Shown here: piece after piece, positions 34,730 through 42,332 of the stretch
How positions within the stretch are numbered: the stretch's first letter is position 1
Layout: every line of letters begins with the position of its first letter
NCBI GenBank assembly: GCA_903900975.1
Contig: CAIUPE010000073.1
Span: 1-42,332 of the forward strand
Direction: 5' to 3'
Length of the DNA stretch: 42,332 nucleotides
Source of the DNA: an uncultured Hyphomicrobiales bacterium
GTDB lineage: Bacteria > Pseudomonadota > Alphaproteobacteria > Rhizobiales > Beijerinckiaceae
The notes under the pieces: model-generated
The model's database searches: none
What the model saw: the letters and a program-made list of their open reading frames with translations, nothing else
What the model was told of the DNA's origin: nothing
Program-made: the position numbers and the translations under genes

Positions 34730-35617
34730 TTAAGGCTGAAGTCTCAGCGTTCCAACATAGCCTATTCCGTCCTTTTCCAACAATCCTCGTGTGGTCCCCG
34801 TAATCGAGACCCCAGTTTCAGTCATGTCAAAATCAAAAATATGATAGCCGGCGCGGTGACCTAAACTACCGTTCGCCGCCGACACTGAAGGGGCTCCGAC
34901 TACCGGCACCAAACCTTCAGGCCCCTGGATATAGGCGACCGACGACCTATGATTATGACCATGAAGGACGAGTTCCGCCCCTTCTTGACCAATAATTTCC
35001 TCAAAAGCTGCAGCATCGGTCAGCGTCCGACCAAGCGTTGCACCGCCGACATAGGGCGGATGATGAATCAGAATAACACGGGCAAGCCCTTGTCCTTTAA
35101 GAAAACTCAACGATTTGCGTAATGCATTGCATTGATCTTTTCCCAACCTACCAGTTGCCAATAAAGGCCACGTCGAAATGCCTGAACATAGTCCAATTAT
35201 GGCAATTGGCCCCACCATTCTGACATAAGGAAATCCTTCAAAACGCCCTGAATCCGAGGTCATCCAAGGTGCCCAATTCTTCGAAATCTCTGACTGCGCG
35301 GACCCGACATAGGCGTCATGATTTCCAGGAACAAGACTAACGCGTGTAGGACTTCCTAATCGGTGCATAAATTCGGCTGCTGGTGGAAATTCGGCCGGGA
35401 GGGAAATATTAATTAGGTCCCCAGCACAAGCGATATGATCGGGGGTCTGTTCGTGAATATCCGCAACAATTCGCCCAAGTAACGACATATCATGCGATTT
35501 ACGGCGCCTAAACAGCCAATTTACGTAGCCTGCAAACCGTTTGCCAACGAGATCGAATAGACGCGGTACTGGAATGGGGCCGAGGTGGGGGTCGGAGATA
35601 TGGATAAGGCGAAACAT
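34730..35617 (-). CDS. Calcineurin-like metallophosphoesterase
   Basis: The 295-residue enzyme has all metallophosphoesterase blocks: DPHLG (Asp9, His11), GDLIN (66-70), GNHDAY (98-103), IHHPPYVGG (near 175) and HGHNHRS (near 217). Two metal ions are expected, and the substrate could be a phosphodiester or phosphomonoester (cyclic nucleotide, lipid or nucleic acid); context does not decide. It follows mbfA by 31 bases on the same strand and may be co-transcribed, which could put it under iron control. Confidence 0.88.
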   Translation of the reverse strand: MFRLIHISDPHLGPIPVPRLFDLVGKRFAGYVNWLFRRRKSHDMSLLGRIVADIHEQTPDHIACAGDLINISLPAEFPPAAEFMHRLGSPTRVSLVPGNHDAYVGSAQSEISKNWAPWMTSDSGRFEGFPYVRMVGPIAIIGLCSGISTWPLLATGRLGKDQCNALRKSLSFLKGQGLARVILIHHPPYVGGATLGRTLTDAAAFEEIIGQEGAELVLHGHNHRSSVAYIQGPEGLVPVVGAPSVSAANGSLGHRAGYHIFDFDMTETGVSITGTTRGLLEKDGIGYVGTLRLQP

Positions 35618-35648
35618 CTCTCCTACCTGCCCTTATGCCCAGGTTCCG

Positions 35649-36626
35649 TCAAGCGCTGCCAATCAATATTCCCGCAATGAATACGAGAGCACCACCGGCG
35701 ACGACTTGAAAGGCGGCTTGAAGAAATGGCGTATCCATGAATTTGGCACGAATCCAAGCTATAATCCACAATTCCGACAATACGATAACCGTCGCTATTG
35801 CTGTGGCAACTAAAAATGCATTGGGAATACGATCGGGTACTAGATACGGGATAGTGTGCCCAATTCCACCTATGGTTGTCATAACACCACAAATCGCGCC
35901 TCTAATCCACGGGGATCCGCGGCCGGTCAGCGAGCCATCGTCGGAAAGAGCCTCCGCAAATCCCATGCTGATGCCTGCACCGATTGATGCAGCTAAACCA
36001 ACGAGAAATGTCGGCCAATTGCCATGGGTGGCGAAAGCGGCAGCAAACACGGGAGCCAAGGTCGACACTGATCCATCCATCAATCCCGCAAGGCCTGGCT
36101 GAACATATTGCAGCACAAACATTCGCTTTTTTGTTTCTGCCTCCTCGTCAGCAACAGCCCCCTTTGCTGTCGCCTCCATCATACCCGCTGTCTTTTTTTC
36201 GTGACTTCGCTCTAGTTCGGCTAATTTGAGTAAAAGGCTCCGAATATTGATATCCAACACCCGATCTGCCGATTTTTCATAAAAATTAGCCGCCTGCATT
36301 TCCATAATTTCAGCTTCTTGACGCATTTTATCGATGCCAAGATTTTGGACGAGCCATACGGGTCTGCGTTTGAGAAAGCCTTTAACATCCTCCCGCCGAA
36401 TGGGGGAAAGGTGTTCGCCGAAGCGGGTTTTGTACAGATCGTACAACATATCCCGATGCCCACGCTCGTCTTCGGCCATTTCGTCGAAAACAGCTGCCGA
36501 ATGGGGATAAACGCCTCGTACTTGGTCCGCAAAACATTGATATATCCGAGAATCTTCCTCTTCATTGGAAATCGCCAGGGTCAAAATATCCCGTTCGGTG
36601 AGCTCGGACAACGCAAGTTGAGACAT
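35649..36626 (-). CDS. mbfA: Membrane-bound ferritin/iron exporter MbfA
   Basis: The 325 residues fuse an N-terminal ferritin-like (rubrerythrin/erythrin) domain to a C-terminal VIT1-type membrane domain, as in the iron exporter MbfA of Bradyrhizobium and Agrobacterium. Di-iron ligands are visible as EEED near 22-25, E54-RGH57 and E139-RSH142. The membrane part from about 170 has LAGLMDGSVSTLAPVFAAAF and GISMGFAEALSDDGS, the VIT1 signature. The frame is open to 36731, but the ATG at 36626 starts the conserved SELTERDILTLAISNEEE and has GGAG 9 bases upstream. An Irr-type palindrome lies 24 bases before it. Confidence 0.9.
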   Translation of the reverse strand: MSQLALSELTERDILTLAISNEEEDSRIYQCFADQVRGVYPHSAAVFDEMAEDERGHRDMLYDLYKTRFGEHLSPIRREDVKGFLKRRPVWLVQNLGIDKMRQEAEIMEMQAANFYEKSADRVLDINIRSLLLKLAELERSHEKKTAGMMEATAKGAVADEEAETKKRMFVLQYVQPGLAGLMDGSVSTLAPVFAAAFATHGNWPTFLVGLAASIGAGISMGFAEALSDDGSLTGRGSPWIRGAICGVMTTIGGIGHTIPYLVPDRIPNAFLVATAIATVIVLSELWIIAWIRAKFMDTPFLQAAFQVVAGGALVFIAGILIGSA

Positions 36627-36650
36627 GGACAAAGACTCCAATTCGATATT

Positions 36651-36669
36651 GTTTGGAATACTTCTAAAC
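36651..36669. promoter_or_regulatory. Irr-type iron control element (ICE-like) in front of mbfA
   Basis: GTTTGGAATACTTCTAAAC is a 19-bp palindrome with two mismatched pairs out of nine. It resembles the TTTAGAA/TTCTAAA elements bound by the haem-responsive regulator Irr in Rhizobiales. It lies 24 bases before the mbfA start. Irr is known to repress mbfA under low iron in Bradyrhizobium, so the same control is expected here; binding itself is inferred. Confidence 0.6.
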
Positions 36670-36793
36670 TGCGTATTGATAAATACAAGCCCCGTTGAGG
36701 TAGCCAAGAGCCAATTTGAGGTAAATTCCAAACCATTTCAGATAGGAACAGTACCGTATATCCAAAAATCGATGCGGCCGATCAAAATTGAGA

Positions 36794-36812
36794 GCGGCAG
36801 CCCTCTTGCCGC
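36794..36812. promoter_or_regulatory. Inverted repeat GCGGCA-N7-TGCCGC in the mbfA/soxB spacer
   Basis: A perfect 6-bp inverted repeat with a 7-base spacer lies 78-97 bases before the soxB start, in the divergent region between mbfA and soxB. It could be an operator for a dimeric regulator; no specific factor is recognised. Confidence 0.35.
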
Positions 36813-36824
36813 GACGTACAAATT

Positions 36825-36845
36825 AGCCAAAGATTGCATTTGGCT
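36825..36845. promoter_or_regulatory. Inverted repeat AGCCAAA-N7-TTTGGCT upstream of soxBDAG
   Basis: A perfect 7-bp inverted repeat with a 7-base spacer is centred 56 bases before the soxB ATG. Its size fits an operator for a dimeric regulator such as a LysR or GntR type. Position suggests control of the sarcosine oxidase operon; the regulator is not in the window. Confidence 0.45.
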
Positions 36846-36890
36846 GTTCGCACGTTTTATCCGATGCGTTTCTAGTAAAGGCGACGATTG

Positions 36891-38141
36891 ATGAAATATT
36901 CCGTTCTTAGTTTGATTCATCAAGCTTTCCGCGGGCATCGCGATTGGAAGCCGGTATGGCGTTATCCGGAGCCCAAAGAAGAATATGATATTGTCCTCAT
37001 TGGCGGTGGCGGTCATGGTTTAGCGACGGCCTATTACCTCGCTAAGGAACACGGCCTTAAAAATATCGCGGTTATTGAAAAGGGCTATTTGGGTGGTGGT
37101 TCGGTTGGTCGCAACACGACGATTGTTCGATCCAATTATCAAGAGCCCGGCAATATCCCGTTTTATGAATGGTCCCTCAAGCTTTGGGAAGGCCTTGAAC
37201 AAGACTTCAACTACAACGCGATGATGAGCCAGCGGGGTGTTTTGAATCTTTACCATTCCGACAGCCAGCGGGACGAATATGCACGCCGCGGCAATGCGAT
37301 GATGATGCACGGCGTCGATTGTACCCTATTGGATAAAAAGGGCGTTCAAGACCTCGTGCCCTTCCTCGATTTTGAGAATGCTCGATTCCCCATTCAGGGC
37401 GGATTGTTGCAAGAACGGGGTGGCACCGCCCGGCATGATGCCGTCGCTTGGGGATTTGCCCGGGGAGCGGACTCCCGAGGGGTCGACATTTTACAAAATA
37501 CCGAAGCCACACAAATTCGTGTTGAAAATGGTCGTGCTGTCGGCGTCGAAACCAGCCGGGGTTATATTAAAGCGAAAAAAATCGGCATCGTTGCCGCAGG
37601 CAACACCACCCGCATTGCCCAAACCGCGGGCCTCCAACTTCCGATTGAATCTTACGTGCTACAAGCCTTTGTATCAGAGGCGATCAAGCCTTTAATTCCT
37701 TCCGTCGTCACCTTTGGTGCTGGTCATTTTTATATCAGTCAGTCCGATAAAGGCGGATTGGTCTTCGGTGCGTCGCTTGACGGTTACTCATCCTATGCGG
37801 CCCGCGGCAATCTACCCAGCGTTGAAGACACCATTGAGGAAGCGATGGCCATTATGCCATCGATCAGTCGGGTTAAGCTACTGCGTCACTGGGGCGGGAT
37901 CATGGATATGTCGATGGATGGTTCCCCGATCATCGATAAGACGGGAGTCGATGGTTTATATATTAATTGCGGCTGGTGTTACGGCGGCTTCAAAGCGACA
38001 CCGGGATCGGGTTGGTGTTTTGCCCATCTCATCGCGAAAGATGAGACCCATCCAAACGCCAAGGCGCTCCGGCTTGACCGCTTTAAAACCGGCCATGTCA
38101 TCGACGAAGCGGGCACTGGCGCGCAACCTAATTTGCATTGA
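36891..38141 (+). CDS. soxB: Sarcosine oxidase subunit beta
   Basis: The 416-residue subunit carries the FAD and the sarcosine site of heterotetrameric sarcosine oxidase. The nucleotide-binding motif YDIVLIGGGGHGLATAYYLA is at 32-51. RGGTARHDAVAWG (177-188) contains His182, probably the counterpart of the His that holds FMN covalently in characterised SoxB. GSVGRNTTIVRSNY (70-83) and ILINCGWCYGGFKATPGSG-like sequence near 360 are family hallmarks. The ATG at 36891 is used in place of a TTG one codon earlier. It heads soxBDAG. Confidence 0.94.
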   Translation: MKYSVLSLIHQAFRGHRDWKPVWRYPEPKEEYDIVLIGGGGHGLATAYYLAKEHGLKNIAVIEKGYLGGGSVGRNTTIVRSNYQEPGNIPFYEWSLKLWEGLEQDFNYNAMMSQRGVLNLYHSDSQRDEYARRGNAMMMHGVDCTLLDKKGVQDLVPFLDFENARFPIQGGLLQERGGTARHDAVAWGFARGADSRGVDILQNTEATQIRVENGRAVGVETSRGYIKAKKIGIVAAGNTTRIAQTAGLQLPIESYVLQAFVSEAIKPLIPSVVTFGAGHFYISQSDKGGLVFGASLDGYSSYAARGNLPSVEDTIEEAMAIMPSISRVKLLRHWGGIMDMSMDGSPIIDKTGVDGLYINCGWCYGGFKATPGSGWCFAHLIAKDETHPNAKALRLDRFKTGHVIDEAGTGAQPNLH

Positions 38142-38153
38142 AGGTAGATCAAG

Positions 38154-38432
38154 ATGCGTATTCCCTGCCCTTTCTGTGGCACCCGCGATTCTCAAGAATT
38201 CACGTATCTTGGGCAAGCCGGTTTAAAGCGGCCTGATCCGTCTGCGCCGAATGCTCAAGCCGCGTTTCACGATTATGTCCATATTCGGAAAAATCCGGCT
38301 GGACCGAATTCGGAGCTTTGGTTGCATGCGTATGGCTGCCGATCGTGGATTGTTGTTGAACGCAATACGCTAACCCATGACATTTTAGGTGCGGACTACG
38401 CGTCTCCTGTCATGAAGGAGGCCGCACAATGA
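38154..38432 (+). CDS. soxD: Sarcosine oxidase subunit delta
   Basis: This 92-residue subunit binds a structural zinc. The expected ligands are present as CPFC (Cys5, Cys8), His58 and Cys62 (WLHAYGC). It starts 12 bases after soxB, with AAGG upstream, and its TGA overlaps the soxA ATG (ATGA). Confidence 0.95.
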   Translation: MRIPCPFCGTRDSQEFTYLGQAGLKRPDPSAPNAQAAFHDYVHIRKNPAGPNSELWLHAYGCRSWIVVERNTLTHDILGADYASPVMKEAAQ

Positions 38433-41353
38433 ACCATCAAATCAATAGGCTCAAGGATGGCGGTTTAATTGATCGCGCCCAGAAACTAACCTTCACCTTT
38501 GATGGTAAAGCCTTTGAAGGCTACCAAGGTGACACGATAGCTTCTGCACTGATTGCCAACGGCGTCTCACTATTGGGACGCTCGTTTAAATATCATCGAC
38601 CACGCGGCATCCTATCGGCAGGTTCAGAGGAACCAAATGCATTGGTCGAGTTGCGCTCGGGCCATCGTCGGGAGCCTAATATTCGCGCAACGATGGCAGA
38701 GCTTTACCAAGGCTTGGAGGCGACAAGTCAAAATAGATGGCCATCACTTGATTTCGATATCATGTCGATTAATTCTCTCGTCAGCCCGCTTTTAACCGCT
38801 GGGTTTTACTATAAAACCTTTATGTGGCCAGCTTCCTTTTGGGAAAAAATCTACGAGCCTGCTATCCGTCGTGCCGCTGGGTTGGGCCGCCCGCCGGTGG
38901 GCAACGATCCTGATCACTATGAAAAGGCCTTTGCCCATTGTGACGTGCTGGTCATCGGGGCCGGTCCTGCGGGACTTGCTACGGCCCTTGCGGCGGGGCG
39001 TTCAGGCGCACGCGTCATCCTCTGCGACGAAAATAATATCCTCGGTGGCCGATTGCTTTCGGATGAGCGGACCATTGGCAAGGATAGCGGCTTGGAATGG
39101 GTCAAAACGGCAGAATCCGAATTGGCAAGCCTTTCCAATGTCACCCTTATGCGTCGAACGACGGTCTTTGGCATTTATGATCACGGGGTATATGGCGCCA
39201 TTGAGCAGGTGAACGATCACATTGCCTCTCCGCCAGCCTATCAACCGCGGCAACGAAGCTATCGGATTGTTGCAAAGCGTGCCGTATTGGCTGCTGGCGC
39301 GATTGAGCGCCCAATGATCTTCGGAAACAATGATCTTCCGGGCATCATGCTCGGTTCCGCCATTCGCACCTATATCAACCGTTATGCATCGCTACCCGGT
39401 CGGCGCGCCGTCATCTTCACAAGTTCCGATGAAGGTTACACGACCGCCAAGGCCTTGGAACAAGCCGGAGCGGTAGTCGTTGCTATTGTTGATTCAAGAA
39501 AAGGGGAAATGATTCAACGCGCCCAAGGCGGTAAGCATCTACAAGCGGTCGATATTCAAATGGGCAATGGAACGATACGTTCCGTTGAATGCGATCTATT
39601 GGCGATGTCGAATGGTTGGAATCCGGCCGTTCACCTCACCTGCCATCTCGGCAACAAGCCGGTTTGGCATGACGGCGTACACGCATTTATTCCGGACAAG
39701 CTTCCAAAGGGTTTAACCGTTGTCGGCTCGGCAAATGGCCGCTTTACGCTTCAAAATGCGTTGGATGATGGCTTTCGCTTGGGTTCTGAAGCGGCAGCAG
39801 AAACGGGGTTCGATACAGCTGCGTCGCATGCCCCAACAACCGATGCGGAAAGCTTGGCGCATCAGCCCATCTGGCGCGTCACATCCGGCAAAGGAAAGCG
39901 CTTTGTCGATTTCCAGCATGACGTGACCGATTTGGATATTGAACTCGCCAATCGAGAGGGCTTCAAATCGGTTGAGCATATGAAGCGTTATACCACGCTT
40001 GGCATGGCAACCGATCAGGGAAAGACGGCCAATATCGCTGGGCTCGCCATTTTGGGCGAAGTATCTGGCCGAACGATTAATGAAGTGGGCACAACGATTT
40101 TTCGTCCGCCCTACACGCCTGTTGCCCTTGGCGCCCTTGCTGGTCACCATGTTCATAAAGCCTTTCGACCGACGCGATTGACGCCCTCCCATCAATGGGC
40201 TGAAGAACAAAATGCCGTTTTCATGGAAACCGGACCTTGGCTTCGCGCCCAGTATTTTCCCAAGGAAGCGGGAGAAGATTGGTTATCGGCGATGGCGCGT
40301 GAAGTCGTGACGACACGCGAAAAGGTTGGCGTCTGCGACGTCTCCACCCTTGGCAAGATTGATCTGCAGGGGAAAGATGTCGCGACCTTCCTCGATCGGA
40401 TTTACACGGGAACATTTTCGACCCTTGCCATCGGGCGTGTGCGTTATGGGTTGATGATGCGCGAAGATGGCTTTGTTTTTGATGACGGAACCACAGCCCG
40501 GCTAGGTGAAAACCATTATCTTATGACAACCACCACAGCGGGTGCCGGAAAAGTGATGGCGCATCTAGAATTTTGCCATCAGGTATTATGGCCAGAACTC
40601 GATATTGCCTTTACGTCGGTAACTGAGCAGTGGGCGCAGTTTTCGATTGCCGGCCCATGTTCCCGCAAGGTTCTGCAAAAAATTGTCGAGCCGGCTTATG
40701 ACCTCTCCAACGAAGCTTTCCCTTATATGAGTGCTGGAGAAGTTAAGCTGCGGGGTGGCGTTCCGGCACGGCTATTTAGGATCTCTTTTTCGGGTGAATT
40801 GGCCTACGAAATCGGTGTTCCAAATGGCTATGGCGATGCGCTCATCCGCGCCATCATTGCGGCTGGCGAAGAATTCGGTATTACGCCTTATGGACTTGAG
40901 GCGCTCTCGACGATGCGGATTGAGAAAGGCCACGTTGCCGGCGGCGAGTTGAATGGGCAGACAACGCCTCGTGATCTCGGCCTTGCTGGCATGGTGTCCC
41001 AAAAGAAAGATTGTATCGGCAAACACATGTCCGAACGCCCAGCGATGTTAGAAGCGGATCGACCCATTATTGTAGGGTTCAAGCCCCGCAATAAGAGTGC
41101 AAAGCTGACCGGCGGCGCTCATTTTCTTGATCTTGCTACAAAGCCATCGCTTTCCGCTGATTTGGGACATTTGATGTCGGTAGCGTATTCACCAACCCTA
41201 AAGAGTTGGATTGGCCTTGGTATCCTAAAGAATGGTCGACAACGCATTGGCGAAACGGTTCGTGCCGTAGATTTCATGCGGGGGACCGATATCGAAGTTG
41301 AAATATGCGATCCCGTATTTTTTGATAGAATGGGAGAACGCCTCCGTGGTTGA
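38429..41353 (+). CDS. soxA: Sarcosine oxidase subunit alpha
   Basis: The 974-residue subunit has a cysteine-free Fer2-like N-terminal domain (about 20-95, GDTIASALIANGVSLLGRSF) and a Rossmann NAD-binding domain (CDVLVIGAGPAGLATALAAG from 171). The C-terminal GcvT folate-binding domains start near 600 (GVCDVSTLGKIDL, RISFSGELAYEIGVP). The complex oxidises sarcosine to glycine, passing the methyl carbon to THF as 5,10-methylene-THF and reducing oxygen to peroxide. Its length is normal. It overlaps soxD by four bases and soxG by eight. Confidence 0.95.
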   Translation: MNHQINRLKDGGLIDRAQKLTFTFDGKAFEGYQGDTIASALIANGVSLLGRSFKYHRPRGILSAGSEEPNALVELRSGHRREPNIRATMAELYQGLEATSQNRWPSLDFDIMSINSLVSPLLTAGFYYKTFMWPASFWEKIYEPAIRRAAGLGRPPVGNDPDHYEKAFAHCDVLVIGAGPAGLATALAAGRSGARVILCDENNILGGRLLSDERTIGKDSGLEWVKTAESELASLSNVTLMRRTTVFGIYDHGVYGAIEQVNDHIASPPAYQPRQRSYRIVAKRAVLAAGAIERPMIFGNNDLPGIMLGSAIRTYINRYASLPGRRAVIFTSSDEGYTTAKALEQAGAVVVAIVDSRKGEMIQRAQGGKHLQAVDIQMGNGTIRSVECDLLAMSNGWNPAVHLTCHLGNKPVWHDGVHAFIPDKLPKGLTVVGSANGRFTLQNALDDGFRLGSEAAAETGFDTAASHAPTTDAESLAHQPIWRVTSGKGKRFVDFQHDVTDLDIELANREGFKSVEHMKRYTTLGMATDQGKTANIAGLAILGEVSGRTINEVGTTIFRPPYTPVALGALAGHHVHKAFRPTRLTPSHQWAEEQNAVFMETGPWLRAQYFPKEAGEDWLSAMAREVVTTREKVGVCDVSTLGKIDLQGKDVATFLDRIYTGTFSTLAIGRVRYGLMMREDGFVFDDGTTARLGENHYLMTTTTAGAGKVMAHLEFCHQVLWPELDIAFTSVTEQWAQFSIAGPCSRKVLQKIVEPAYDLSNEAFPYMSAGEVKLRGGVPARLFRISFSGELAYEIGVPNGYGDALIRAIIAAGEEFGITPYGLEALSTMRIEKGHVAGGELNGQTTPRDLGLAGMVSQKKDCIGKHMSERPAMLEADRPIIVGFKPRNKSAKLTGGAHFLDLATKPSLSADLGHLMSVAYSPTLKSWIGLGILKNGRQRIGETVRAVDFMRGTDIEVEICDPVFFDRMGERLRG

Positions 41354-41957
41354 CCTTAACTTAGCGTCACGCTCAGCCCTCGCTCCTTTCATTAAGCTGG
41401 GGCATTTTGGTGCAACCGATGTCGAACCCGGTGTTATGCTGCGTGAGATCGTCGACTTTGGATTAGTCAGCCTTACGGCTTACAAAGGGCAAGGTAAGCC
41501 TTTATCCGACGTTATTCAGGCCCAGCTTGGCCTGCCCCTTCCCGAGGCACTCAAAGTGTCCCGACGCGATGGGCTATCGATTATTTCGACAGCACCCAAT
41601 CAATGGCTTGTTTTCGCCGAAAGGGAAATGGCTGAAGATCTTTATAGCACGCTTGTCGCCCTAGCGAACCCATTCGCTGCCGTCGTTGACCAATCCCATG
41701 CCCGTGCGGTGATTGACGTCTCGGGCTCGCGCGCGAGAGAGGCGCTCGCCAAAGGTATATCGCTGGATCTTCATCCGAAGGCTTTCCAAACGGGCGAATC
41801 CGCAACAACTTTGGCTAGTCAACTCTGGATTACAATGTGGCAAACCAACGATTTACCTACCTATCGCTTATCAATATTTCGCGGATTCGGGGAATCCCTG
41901 CTCAATTGGTTGGTCAGTTCCGCAAATGAGTTCGGCTGCAAAATAGTTGGTCAATAA
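41346..41957 (+). CDS. soxG: Sarcosine oxidase subunit gamma
   Basis: This 203-residue subunit is related to the GcvT fold and completes the heterotetramer. TAPNQWLVFAE and VVDQSHARAVIDVSGSRARE are family patterns. The frame is open from 41298, but the GTG at 41346 is chosen because GGGAGA lies 8 bases upstream and the conserved sequence starts soon after; this overlaps soxA by eight bases. It is the last gene of the operon seen here. The usual downstream C1 genes (purU, folD) are not in the window. Confidence 0.9.
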   Translation: MVDLNLASRSALAPFIKLGHFGATDVEPGVMLREIVDFGLVSLTAYKGQGKPLSDVIQAQLGLPLPEALKVSRRDGLSIISTAPNQWLVFAEREMAEDLYSTLVALANPFAAVVDQSHARAVIDVSGSRAREALAKGISLDLHPKAFQTGESATTLASQLWITMWQTNDLPTYRLSIFRGFGESLLNWLVSSANEFGCKIVGQ

Positions 41958-42332
41958 GGGGGATGAATTTTAAGCGATAGAAGGCTGCGAAATCGAAATC
42001 GGCGTTACCTACACCACTTAATTTTCCATCATTGAACCAGCACATCCGCTCAATAGCTCGCCCAAGCGATCAGCTCCTCTAAAAGCTGAAGGCCTGACGC
42101 CTATGCCTGGCCAATTGGATGTTCTTCAATTGTGCCGCCATACGAATCGGCGACGCACAAACCATCATTTTAAATAGCGATAGAACTTATATTCGATAGT
42201 GTTTGCATTCCAAAAAAAATTGTGGATAATTCCGTAACGTAATATAAAATTTTAATGGCTCTTCGCGGATTTTAGTGGGTAATTTTTGGTTTTTTTCATA
42301 ATTTTGACAAGCCTGCGGTTACAATTTTGAGC
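41958..42332. other. 375-base AT-rich non-coding end of the window
   Basis: No credible gene is seen. The first part has a 6-bp hairpin TCAGCT/AGCTGA (42070-42089), possibly the end of the sox message, without a T-run. From about 42170 the sequence becomes strongly AT-rich, with A8, T7 and a DnaA-box match at 42221-42229. A perfect TTGACA hexamer occurs at 42304-42309, but no matching -10 lies at 16-18 bases within the window. Confidence 0.6.
42221..42229 (-). promoter_or_regulatory. DnaA-box match (TTATCCACA)
   Basis: The minus strand reads TTATCCACA, the consensus DnaA box, next to a long AT-rich stretch. One box is weak evidence; it could occur by chance or belong to a DnaA-regulated promoter of a gene beyond the window. 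Confidence 0.3.

Noticed and set aside
41298-41345. Longer soxG start at 41298
   Set aside because: It would overlap soxA by 56 bases and lacks a ribosome-binding site. The GTG at 41346 has GGGAGA at ideal spacing.
42304-42309. TTGACA promoter element at the window edge
   Set aside because: No -10 hexamer lies at a suitable distance before the window ends, so a promoter cannot be supported.

Overview
The window looks like chromosome from an alphaproteobacterium, most likely Hyphomicrobiales (Rhizobiales). The main reasons are an Omp25/Omp31-like porin, the membrane ferritin/iron exporter MbfA with an Irr-type palindrome in front of it, and a Bmt/MttB/ASKHA methyl-transfer cluster. The MoxR-DUF58-DUF4159 block, DUF1285, DUF6111 and the heterotetrameric sarcosine oxidase operon also fit. 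The genus cannot be told from the sequence. No tRNA, rRNA, insertion sequence, prophage or CRISPR array was seen.

Layout. 1-880: outer-membrane beta-barrel gene with its own terminator. 888-9291: ten leftward, mostly housekeeping genes (GST, rlmJ, RNase T2, extensin-like lipoprotein, Tim44-like protein, moaE, moaD, pgsA, uvrC, glycine-zipper lipoprotein). 9470-11698: rightward M24 creatinase-like protein and prs. 11699-11893: a repeat-rich spacer. 11894-14320: a dimethylglycine/sarcosine dehydrogenase. 14530-15080: a MazE/MazF toxin-antitoxin pair. 15088-18726: leftward operon of aldehyde dehydrogenase, enolase-superfamily enzyme and LysR regulator. 19064-19579: a GNAT acetyltransferase. 19557-26668: leftward MoxR, DUF58, BatA/DUF4159 and large membrane protein. 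26742-29477: tightly overlapping DUF1285, Nudix, DUF6111 and cca. 29561-33855: leftward bmt, ASKHA activator and MttB-family methyltransferase. 34052-36626: a conserved membrane protein, a metallophosphoesterase and mbfA. 36891-41957: soxBDAG. 41958-42332: AT-rich, no gene seen.

Metabolic theme. Three separate loci fit one route. MttB/ASKHA/Bmt could remove a methyl group from glycine betaine or a related methylamine. The 808-residue flavoprotein could take dimethylglycine to sarcosine. SoxBDAG takes sarcosine to glycine plus 5,10-methylene-THF. The corrinoid carrier that MttB normally needs is not in the window, and the ASKHA protein lacks the usual N-terminal 2Fe-2S domain.

The most striking non-coding signal is a 20-bp palindrome of the form ACCTGTCC-N4-GGACAGGT. 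It occurs three times between genes, each centred 72-76 bp before a start codon. It resembles lux boxes bound by LuxR-family quorum-sensing regulators, but no luxR or luxI gene is in the window.
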